From Stercorarius parasiticus (taxonomy: Eukaryota > Chordata > Aves > Charadriiformes > Stercorariidae): DNA of 64,000 bases. The stretch is from assembly GCA_013396915.1 (NCBI GenBank), contig VWZL01002213.1, positions 577,348 to 641,347 of the forward strand, written 5' to 3'. The notes under the pieces are model-generated. The model was not told where the DNA came from. It made no database searches and saw nothing but the letters and a program-made list of their open reading frames with translations. Below, piece by piece: positions 14,101 to 26,100 of the stretch. Position 1 is the stretch's first letter, and the number at the start of each line of letters is the position of its first letter. A program made the translations under genes and the position numbers.

Positions 14101-17100
14101 ATGAAGCCAGTTCATAGATGCTGATTGTATAGAAGTCTTGTTCTACCAATACATTTTCAGTTTACACAGTGTACCACCAGCAGCCTTGACTACTTAAACA
14201 AGCGACCGGTATCAAGTTTTGGATTTAACACTTTTGGTAACATATCTTCTACAAAAAAAGAAAAAAAAAAAAGGCACTTTGTTGAAAGGCTTTGTCAATG
14301 ACCCTTACAATCTGTGTTAAGCATAGGGAATCCTACATGCAAGAGAAAGGAGGAATACCTGAAAACGAATCTCACTCGATGTACGTTGCTATTAATGAAG
14401 ACTTGAGTTTTTCTGAATTTTATCCAATCTGATTTTCCTTTTGTGAACCAGTAGACTGTTGTGTGACTAGATGGTATAGTTTTCAAGGTGTCTTGAACCA
14501 GCAAGCTGATCTCCCTGGGATGTTGCTGCAGAGCTGTTTCACAGATCAGCAAAGGAGGAGGCTAATAACTCATCAGTGCTTCAGAAACTTAATCTGGTTA
14601 ACAGAACTATTCAAAATATCCTCTAATTTTACTTTTCATTTTTCATGATGCTTTCTTCTGCATCTGACGGTAGTTGTGTATCTGTTGATACTTTTAATTT
14701 TGAGAGCTCTGCTTGTTAAATGTTAATTGATATGGTTGTTATCAACACGAATATAATCACTGAATTAGTCACCTGTAGAGGTTAGTCATCTGCACTGTTC
14801 AACAGACTGATGAATTTTTATAAGCATTTACATAAAAATCAGATTGTCTGAATGTTCAGAAGTATAGATTTTCAGACTGTTCATACCAGTATAGATTTTT
14901 TCACTTAGAACCTACCAGTGAGTTGTCTGTTTAGATATCTACAAAAAATAATATAACTTGTCAGTTATGAAGAGATTAAATAAATTTAAATTCGTTCTTT
15001 GAGAAGGTAATAGGCCAAATAGATAAAATGTTGCTTTCAGTTTCTTATTTCTTTTTTCAGTTTCTTTTTAAAATTTTTTGCTATGGTTTTGTGATTAAAG
15101 TAAGCTAGGAAAAATTAAAGTTACTGTAATAGCTATATAAAACTCTTTAGAAAACTATAACCAGAGTGAGTTGTCAAAACTGAGGGTTATATTGAGTAGA
15201 ATGCTAGCGAGAGTCTGTACCAGAGCATGAGGAACCAGGACTGTATCTTGTAGTCAGCAATGCATTTGTCTTACAGCATAGATACTGTCATCAACTGCAG
15301 TGACTTAAGTTTGTTGCCAGACATCAAAATAGTTTGTCAACACTGCAGCAGAGCTCATCAAAGTTGTACTCTTACTGCAAATTGCTTGAGCCTAGTAGGA
15401 TCTTCTGTTACTATCCAGTAGATCATAGGGTGCGTTTGTTACTCAGTAAATGCATGCGAAGCCCAGTTTTGTAGGAAATCTTCACTGGCCTTTTCTTGCT
15501 GATTCTCAGTGTGCTGTCCTACAAGTAGGCGCCCTGTTGTCAGTGTATCAAAACAGAATGCCAGTGTCTAGTTATGTGTTCGGATGGATGAAGTAATTGA
15601 TGAGTTTCAAAAACTACTTTTGTTCACATCCACAGAGCAGTGCCCATTTTTTACGTATGCTTATATTTTATTTCTGTGCAAATTGCAGGAGGTAATGTAC
15701 ACTTCAACAACTTAAGTTCATTATTGCAAAATTCCTAAGTTTGACTTTTCGTGTTAACTGGCATGGCATATGGGAAATAGCATCATACTTGCCCATTTTC
15801 CTTAGATTTCTGTAGGTTAAACTGTGTACAAGAGGCATTTTTTCTTTTCAGAAGATAGATTTATGGATTTTATAGTTTATAAACAAGTGATGCTTCTGTG
15901 AGTTTCCATTTAATGTCCAAAGCTAAGCTATCCAGAACATGAAAGGGAGAAAAAAAGAAGTTTAAATGTTTAAGCTGTTTAGGTACTATTGAACAGCTTG
16001 TGCTGACCTTTTTCAAAGTCTCAATGGGAAAGGTTACCTCTTAAGAGAAAATATTTTTTTCTGTATCATTTATATTTCTTGAGATTACTCCTACATACAG
16101 TTAAGAGTATGTATCGATCAATTAAAAGGCTTCATTGTTTTGTTTTTTAAAATTCTAATGTATAATTTGTTGTGAAATTAAAAATATTGAGAAAAAGAGT
16201 TTATGAGGGCTTAGATAAGTTAATATTTAGAACAGATTCTACTAAGTAGCATGCTTTTAAACATCCTCATAGTAATTCCATGAGATAATAGGCTTTAGTT
16301 TCCCCATTTTATGCAGATGCTAAAGTCTGAGACAAAGAGGTTAAGTGACTGTGAAATACCGTTTAAAGAAAGTTGTTACAAATGTCTCTCTTTAAGGTAG
16401 GGGAGGTAATGGAGGCAAAACACATTCTAGGATTCAGGCAGACAGTATTCTTCCTTGCCATCTTTTTTATTTCTTTAGTTGTGGCCACTGAGCTTGCGTT
16501 TTACCCTCCCCTTTAAAATTATTGAATGAACTCCGTGGATTAAATTCTGGCTTTGTTGAAGTTAGTGCTGAAATTTGCATTGAGATAGATTGTGCAGGAA
16601 ATACGGGAGGAGGGCCAGCAGTTTAAAAATACATTATTAAATTACTGTGTGCTTTTTTAGCTTCCTCTGTTGTCCCCTTCTATATTTATTCAGTGAGTGT
16701 TGAAAGCAAGCGATACTTAAATGCACAGTTGATCTGAGCGTGAAATGTTCTTGATAGCTGCATTCTTGCTGGAAGGAACAGGACAATGACCTGTGCTTGG
16801 TGACATAACTGTGTGCTTCACATTCCAAAATCTGGTCTTAAATTGCATGATTGTAATCTATTTATGGAAACTCCTGAATACAGTATTGAGCATGCTTTCA
16901 GTAAGCTTGTTGGAAATTTGTACGTCAATGTAGGTTTTACATAGCTATTATTTAAATGAAAGTACAGTACCTTATCATACTGGTACAATTTTTATAGTCC
17001 TTAAAAGGCAAAGGTATGTAAGATTATTTTTTTCTCTCCATGTTTCTGCTAGAGGATTATTTAGTACCAGTGCATTCCAGAGGAAACACTTTTTTTTTTT

Positions 17101-20100
17101 CTGAATTACTCATGATGATTCTTCCCTAATTTTACAAAAAAATAAAGCAGTAATTGCTTCAGCAATAAGCTATTAGCACTTCCTGGATGAGCTCAGACCA
17201 TATATGAACTGTTCATGCCTGAACTGTGTCTGTATCTTGAAAGTATGCTTTCTACACGTCACTTTTCTTTTTCCTTCTCGTCTGGTCTCATTCTGGCACT
17301 GAGGCTCTCGCCTTTCCTGTCCTGTGAAAGGAATTTTCCTTGGTAATAGCTGAAAATAAAAGAGCTGGTTTTGTGATCAATAGGAATTAGTTAGGAATCA
17401 TTTTTCTGGACAACTCAAAATTTGAATTACTCTAAACATACGTTGCATATGTAATATGGATGCATGGTGTATCAATGTAGATTTACTTGGAATGCAAAAG
17501 GCCTTCTCATCTTTTTATAGCAGTTTCCTACACAAAGTACAAACTCAAAGGTACCCCATCCAGCTTTGGGCTGCATCTGCCATCATACGAGTTCAGTTGC
17601 ACAGAAAATCGTGTCAGAGACATCATTGACACAAAATGGCATTGTCTGTCTTCTCTTCTTGAACTAGATCCTAAATTTACTTGTAAATGGTTATTATTTC
17701 TTTGAAATTTTAAATATTTTAAATTAAAAATAAACTTCATTAAAGATAAGGCTGCAGTAAAGTGGAAGAATTATTATAGGGTTTCATTCCTGTGTAAGAC
17801 CTATTGAAGGAGAAAAAGCCTTTTGAGAAATATGACATCGAGAAGTTATAGTAAAGGACTGCAGTGAAGCAAGTCGTTACCCAGTTTTGCTTTGGGAGGA
17901 CTTCCAAAGTGCACTGTTTTCTTCTACGTATTGTCTGAATGGCTCAACCAGCTTCATACTGTTGGCAGAATCCCAGAGAGGGACAAATAGATTTAACTGA
18001 AGTTTTCACATGTCCGAACGTAATTTATGTACGGGTTCTGTTACCCCTGATCAGCTTTCAGTTCTGCTTCTAAACTGGCATTTACTTTTTTCCTTTAAAC
18101 ATTGAGAGAAAACTGAGGGGGCGTAAACTTTCAGAACTAGTAGCTTTTTGTGTGTCAGCCCAACAGACTTTATCTCTACAGGAACCTGGTTAAACTGTTG
18201 ACTTGAGTGCTCTGATTCTGTATTCCAAGGCAAAACTAAGAGGTTAAAGAGTTCATGGTATTGCTGAATAACAGCAGCAACAAAAATTACTAATATTTCA
18301 CATGTTTGCTATAGAAACAGGTCAAGAAATTAGTTATTTACATTAGTGTTTTGGTATAAACTGGCCTTTGACAGAAACATACAAAGACTGAAGTCTTAAT
18401 ATAAGGATATAATGGGAGTTGTGATTGAATATGCAACAGTAATCCCACACAATTTAGTTTGACAGAATACTTTCCTAGTAAATTGGACTTTTCTACATCT
18501 TGACAAAATGTATGATGATGATTACTTTCTGCAGTAAAAAAGAAGCATTTGGGTTAGCAGAGTTACCATTTTAACAGATGTCAAACTTGGTAACGTTTTG
18601 AAGTCCATGACTTGAAATGCCCTCTATAAAAAATTATATTTGCACCTGGAATGACGATTTCTCATTCTCTTTGTTCCACAGTCTGTAATCTTGTTCTGTG
18701 AATTAAATGTATGCTCGTGATATAGAAGTTACAACTACAAATCAGATTTCTAAACACTAGTTCGTGTATCAGATACTGTTTTTAATGCAAAATTCCAGAT
18801 GCAGAGCAGCTGAAAATAAACACCCTTAAAAAGTTTTACAGAGACTTTGTCAGGCAGGCTGGGGGCAGATTGAGACACAGCTTTTAACTGTTCTTATTTG
18901 ATGCTGAAAGTGCTTTTGAATATGGCATGTGGGTGCTGAGGGTCAAGGGAGACTGCAGTGCTTAAGTACCATAAAGTGTATGCGTTTGCCGTGCTTAAAT
19001 AGGAATGAATAAAATGCATAACCACACTTAGCTTTTTCTATAGTTATAGTGATGTATCCCAACACTAAATAATCTAAATTAGTTCTTCCATGTTAACAAC
19101 TGCTAGCATTTCTAATTTGGATTTTTTTGAAGTATTTACTGCCATTACAGTCAGAAGGCCTTAGTTAGAAAACTTGGGAAAGAAAGATAAAATATTTCAA
19201 TATAGTTATCTTTTTTAGCTCACTTTTATCTCCTGTTGTATGACATCCCCTTGGTATCAATGTCCAAGGATTTCCCTTGATGAGAGGGCAGGTATGTTAA
19301 CTAGGGAGGAAAATTCCAGAAGCGTTTTGTTTCATAAAGGGTTATGCTGTTTGCATGATGCAACACTGTGTCCGAGTGCCAGGTAGCATGGGGGAAAAAA
19401 GAAGAAAATCAATTTTTACTCCTCCAAAAAGGATGATGTGTACTTGTAACAGTCTAGACTTAGGGTTCTAAAGCGTTCCTCTGGGGCTTTGCTATCTGTG
19501 CTCACTGAAGAACGAGTCTGTCGTTGTTCTGTCAGTCAGATTTGGATTTAATTTGCTAAACTTCCACTGACTTAAGTGAAGACGAGACTTGCATTCACAC
19601 GTGCTCATAGGCAGCGTGCCTGCCTGTAAACCAGAGGGCATGTTGTATAGCCATTTTTGCCTCTTGGGTTTTTGCAGAGGATGAGTGTACCAACAGACTT
19701 CTTCCTTGTTATTTCTTTTTTAAAAAATAAAATTAGTAGACGGGAATAATGTTTTCAAACTTCAGTCTGTTTAGAAAATGTCAGTGGTGCCAGCCGCAAA
19801 ATGTAACTTTGATTCCCAGGCTTTTAATCCCCAAACTGGAAGTAAGCATGCAGTCCCCAGACAGGGAAGCTGGAAGTGCGCGTAGTCCTGGAATCTCTTC
19901 AAACAGATATTGCTGTTCACTGGTACAAAAATAAAGTCTGTTCTGTGCATTCAAACTGACTCACAGTTAATGGTCGGCAGTATTACTGAACTGTTTAAAG
20001 TTGAGTATGTGAAGAAACAGGACTGTGAATTCTTAAAACACAGATATATAGTAGAGGCAGACTCAGGAACTTGAAAAGCACTGAAACATCATATAATATA

Positions 20101-23100
20101 GAAATCCAGTGCATTCGGAGCTCTAGTTCATTATTAGTGAATCTTTATAACATAAGTATATCACATTTGCAAGCCATACTTTGCTTTGATACAGGCAGCG
20201 CTAAAGATAAGAAAGTGCATACCCTAATAAGGAGAAACAACACTGGATTTTTAAAACTGCCCAAGATAGGTTGGAATGTGGTGCTTAATTGAATAAATGT
20301 AAAAGAATTGCTTTGTTCTTTTATGTTGTCTTACAATAAATTCTTCAAAAATAAATTCTTTCCATACAAGGACGATAAGGAGTTTTGATGATGATGGCAT
20401 TACCATCATTTTAGCATGCTGGTTCTCCCTGGCCCCCTTCTCCTGTGAGAACGCTACAAGGATGACAGTGGTGGCACATTCTCAAACTGTTCTGTCCTCA
20501 AAGAAGTGGTTTTTCTGTCTTTTGTTTCAGAACATAAAGCATTAAACTCTGTACTGTCAGGACCATTGTGTGATAAAATACACTAGCTGTGCAACTATCG
20601 GTGTTTATCTTTACTTTTCTGGCTTTGTATACATTTTTTTATGAAAGTTCTGACATATTTTCCACAACTCAGTATGCTTGTGCTGTTTCCATGCTTGCAT
20701 CCATTCTCTTTATTCTAATTGCCATCCAGTAGAAAATATTTAAGTTGCATTAAAATTTATGACAGTTATGGAGCTCTTACTTATTTTTCCCGTCTTGTTC
20801 TCTAGTTGAAGAAAGTATCTTCTCTCTATTGGTCTTACATATTCAGTATAATTTGAAATTAATATTGATGCTTTTCTTGTGTGTCTCATATTTGATAAGC
20901 CTTTCAGTGTACAGAATTAAAGTAAGAAACCTTTTCAATTTTTCAACGTATAGCTGTCACAAGGGAGTTTTCAGTGGGTGGAATTAGAGCACTGCATAGA
21001 TGAACAATGGAAGAGATTTTTCTAAAGTGCTCAGTTCTGGTCTTACTCCATTTCATTGGTGGATGAAGTGAATACTAAATAATTAACAAAACTCTTTTTG
21101 AGATCCTTCAGAATGAACTGCAGAGCGTAGCAAGATAAAAAGCTCACTTTCTGAATTCACCAGTGATTTTAGCATTGTTCGTTCTGGGGTACTCAGAATA
21201 GTAGCATGTGAAAAGCGCAAGATACACATCATGGAAACGTAAAGTCCTGAAGTTGAACATGTGCTATATCAGAAGCAGTGAAATGAATTTGTAGGCCATT
21301 TTCGTAATTTAAATCTCTTAGAAACAAGCTCTAATGAAAGGTGATTCTGTAGGGTTTTGGGTTTGTTTATTGGGGTGTTTTTGGCATGGCCAGTGCTTTG
21401 GGAACATCTCTGGTGACTCATAAAGCATGTGTTTTCCAACTCATTTTGCAAATCTTCCTGCTTAACTAAAAGCTTTTAAGTGCTTTGGAAGTTTGACTTT
21501 TATTCTTGGAGCTCTAGTTTGCAACAAAACATGGAGCCACATGGAGGTGCAGGAGAGAGTCAGCAGAGTTCCTTTAATTACAGTCTTGGAAACTTGATCC
21601 AAGAAACAGAAAAGGCTGAAGATAAACTGCATTAAAATCATACCAGTATTACTCTGAAGAGGGCTCACAGTATGAGGAAAATGATTCTGGAGGCAGAAGG
21701 ATGCTATTTTTTCCCCTCTTGTAGTGTGTAATGTAAGAAAGGTTTAGGATGAGAAGAACAACAGCAGGATCTCCGTTTGGGGAAGAGTGGTAATTTTGTT
21801 TTAGGAAGATTGATTTGGACTAACTTCTCAGATTTAAAATGCTTGCAAGCATTTTGATATATTAGTTTTATTTTGAAACTCTAAAATGGGGGTGGGGTGT
21901 GTATCCATAAGATTGTTTGCAGAAACAGCTATGAGAAGCATTGTGTTCTATAAGTTCATGTGAATAAAAAGTTTATGTGAGCAATTTGAAGGTATTTTTC
22001 TGTTGACTGGCTAATAGTTATCCCAATACCCGATAAGTTAATTTAGACAAACATTTTAATGTTGTCTCTGACTAGATGGGACAGTTTTATACAATATGTA
22101 TAGACTAGTACAGTGTTAGAAAGATAATAGCGTCACCATTTTAATGCAGTTTTTAAATGTCAACTTTCTGTTCCTTACTTACAATTTTCAGAAAAGGCTA
22201 AGATAAGTAAATTTCGTTTGGGTTTGTTGGTTTTTTTTTTTCAGTGGGCTTTCACAGCTTTTCTTCATGCCTTCTTTCTTATGCTGTAATGTGATATGTT
22301 TAAAGCTATAGAGCACTTACGTGTTTTTCTCTTTCCACTTGTATCGTTTTATTTGTAAAGTATTATCTGGGCAAGTTTTGTGTAATTTTATAGATTCGAA
22401 TTGGTGAATAGAAGCATTATACTTTGAGAGTGCACATTGGCGATACCACATGTACGTGTGCCCAGAGAGTACAACTTGGGAACCGGATGGTTAGTGCAGG
22501 GGGACATTCGTAACTGCCCACATCACATCTAATCTTTGAATAAACAGCAGTTGTTGCTCTGCAGAGCATAAATCTACATGACACCGAAGCATCAGTTACC
22601 CTTATCTTAAAAACACTATGTACTCTGTACATAATGTAACAAAGGTACTACCATTAATATTTCTCTCAAAATATGTATACAGTTGCCAGTAGTTTTTTGG
22701 AATATATAATTTTGTCACTAGCTTAGTAAAAAAAACCTATCCAACCCACAAAAACAATGCTTAGCAAAGATATGTACATATTTGTTGGCCAGTATGAATC
22801 CAAAAATAACAGGTGAAATGTGGGCCCAATACAAAGTGTTGCAAAGAGCAAATCCCATTTGAAGTATTGCCTTTACCAGATAGGGATATTAAAACCGCAA
22901 TTTTTATATCCTTGGGAAGAGTACAGAAGAAAAATAGCAGAGTTCTTGGTAGTTGAAAGACATTTTCTCTCTTCTCCTTTTTCTCTGTTTTTAGTTGGTT
23001 GTTTTTTTTTTTTCCCTGTGGCACAAGGTGAGCCAGAGTAGGGAGGACGGCAAGGTTGGTTTGTTGATTTCTTTGTTTTATAGAACATTCTCAGAGATTT

Positions 23101-26100
23101 TTTTTCATCTGTTTTTATACATCCGTTTTTAAAAGTTTCAGGGACCCAGGAAGACGATGTTTTATGGATAGCAATGGCAGGTACTCATCAGATATGGGCA
23201 CTGATGTTGGAAGGTGGAAAACTACCAAAGGGAAGGTAAGCAGCCGTATTAAGAGACATGTGAAATTGCTGTTTGTTTTGATAAACAGCTTTCAAACCCT
23301 GAAGAGAGAGGTAATCAAATTACATTAAAAATAATTTTTCTCAAGCTGTACTAAGCTTGAAGCTTGCTGTTTCTGTTCAGACTTAAAAGGCATGTGTGCT
23401 TTAAAGTCCACCTGCTTTTTCCCACATCTGTTAGATGAAATGAAAGATGCTGCTTTCACTATAAAATTACAACTTGGTAGTGTGCATTCATGTAACTGAA
23501 TGTTTCTTTTCATTGCATCTGCTGAATTATCTAGTGATGAATGGTAAACTGAGGTGAAATAAAAGCTAGCACAAAGGCATTCACTAATTCCCTGTGCTGC
23601 AGTACAGTTGGTTTTATAACTCACAAATGCTTGTCCTCTAACTCAGGTTTATGCATAGTGTCTGAAGTATTGTAAGCTCATTCTTGAACTTGGGTACTAT
23701 TTTCCTTCAGTGATTTAAAGAAAGGAGTCTGCCTTCGATTTGCTGGGAGTGGAAATGAAGAGAACAGAAACAACGCATACCCACATAAAGCAGGCTTTGC
23801 ACAGCCTTCGGGTCTCTCTCTGGCTTCCGAGGAACCATGGAACTGCCTTTTTGTAGCAGACAGCGAGAGCAGCACTGTGCGAACCATCTCTCTGAAAGAC
23901 GGAGCAGTGAAGCACCTTGTAGGAGGAGAGAGAGATCCATTGGTAATCACTTCAAACTTCCCCACACTGCCCTACTAATATTCCTCAAGCCTGACCTGGA
24001 GGAACCACTTTTGGGGTGAGAGGGTAAATCAGTTTCCGTGGCCATCAATTTCTTAACTTCACTGCTTGGAATGCAAATGTGTGCCGGTTGTGATGCTCAG
24101 GTTGTAGTGCAGGTTGTTGCTCCTCAGATAACAAATTACTTCACTTATTTTTAAAACAGCCGACTTGATTCAGCATTGTGTGGTCATTAAAGCCAGCTGG
24201 TTTCATACTGATAACTTAAATGTGAGAGTTTCCATGTCCATGGTTAGCATCCACACTTCCCAGTTTTCAGTATCCTTGTTATTAAGTTGTCTTGACTTTT
24301 TATTTTTTATGTCAGTGAATTTCCATTTAATTACAGTCATTTAAATTCTTGTCAACATTGAATAATCAAATGTATTAATTTAATAAAATACTTTTTCAGA
24401 ATTTGTTTGCCTTTGGTGATGTGGATGGAGCGGGCATAAATGCAAAGCTGCAGCATCCCCTAGGAGTAACATGGGACAAGAAAAGAAAACTGCTCTATGT
24501 GGCAGATTCCTATAATCATAAGGTAAGCATATAGTAGCTTGTTATATACAGGCTTTGCAGTTTTTACTACTACGAGGGATTATTTTAGGAAAATACAAAG
24601 ATTGTGCTTGGTTCAGTTAAGCTGAGGAAACAAATGATATGATTTCTTTTGTGAGTTCTTTTTCTTTCCTTCCTTCCCATATGGGTCCTTCTCTTTACCA
24701 TTGTTTTGCTGTCACATGCTGCTGTGTTGATATGATGGTCCTTTGGGGAAGGTGAACTTAAAGTGCCAAGTTACAGTTCAGACTAAAGACCCTTTCCCTT
24801 TCTTTGGACGATGCTGAACCTAGAGGAAAAGGGCTAGGAGTGCTTAGTCAGGAATACTGCAGGTTTGATAAAACTGGGAGAACAAGAGGACTTGCTTTTC
24901 CCCTAAAAAAGACACCCAAGTTTTGAGAAGTATTGTGTGTTGCCTTCATGGAACTCTGAGATAAGAGAGATTGTTTTGTGTGAGTGTTCTTATGTCATGT
25001 TGTATAAGCTTTCATGTCTAGCAGGTTGTTAACTGTACATTGATCAAATGCATTAAAAGAAAAGTAATCTGTTTTAATTTGAAGGAAAAAGTGTGTAACA
25101 CTAAATGCCCATTGAAATTTATGTGGCAAATGAAATTTTGTTTCAGATATTGTATAAAACATTGTAAGCTTTTTTGGTATTACTTTAAGAAAAAAACCTC
25201 TTCATCTATTTTTAGAGAAGAAATGATATAGAAGTTAGCCTGCCAGTTTTGTTATGCTCTTATTATTTTGCAAATGTTTCCAGAAAGGCAACAAACATTA
25301 GAAAAACAAACCATTCATCATACTTCTATACCGGAGGGGTAAGTGCGTTAGAAATTACGAAAGAGAACATTGAATGAAGTCCAAAGGAAGAAGTAAAGTC
25401 AGGGAATGGCGGGGGGAAGATGGGAGATGTCATTTGGTAAAGTATGATAACTTAGCTTCTAGGACACATGGTTTGTAGCTAAGGTGCTCAGAGTTAGTGC
25501 TGGCTTCTGAAAATGTGGGGCATAATATAATGCAGAACTTCTAAGTCCTGGTGGGGTTTTTTTTTCAGAAAAGTTTTTTTGTGCCTTTGTTTATCTTAGA
25601 TTAAGGTTGTAGATCCCAAGATGAAGAACTGTGCTACCCTGGCAGGCACAGGAGAAGCAAGCAATGTTATTGGTTCCAGCTTTACACAGTCAACCTTTAA
25701 TGAACCGGGAGGTTTGTGTGTTGAAGAAAATGGCTGCTTGATGTATGTCGCAGACACAAATAATCATCAGATTAAAGTGCTGGATTTGGAAACGAAAATT
25801 CTTTCCATGGCAAGTAGTACTTGTTAAACAGACTGATAGTGTTTTTTCTTGATATAAATTACTATTACAGACTTTGACAAGTGGTATAAAAATCATATAG
25901 CTAATAAACCTTTTGGGTACAGTAGCTATATTCACAGAATGTTTTGTGATGATCTGGCAAATAAACATCGCCTGTTAGCACAGTTCTTGAAAGCCTTAGT
26001 CTTAGGAAGGGCAAATTTTGCATGAAAACAGAAAGTGATGATCCTCTAGAAAAGAATAATACAGAAACATGAGTTATTAAAAAATAATCTCAGTTTTTCA

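Noticed and set aside
23678..23965. Minus-strand frames of 66-95 codons
   Set aside because: They are antisense shadows of the GC-richer NHLRC2 exon 7.
25621..25827. ATG-to-stop frame of 68 codons
   Set aside because: It is part of NHLRC2 exon 9 plus read-through of the GC donor. The ATG is an internal methionine.
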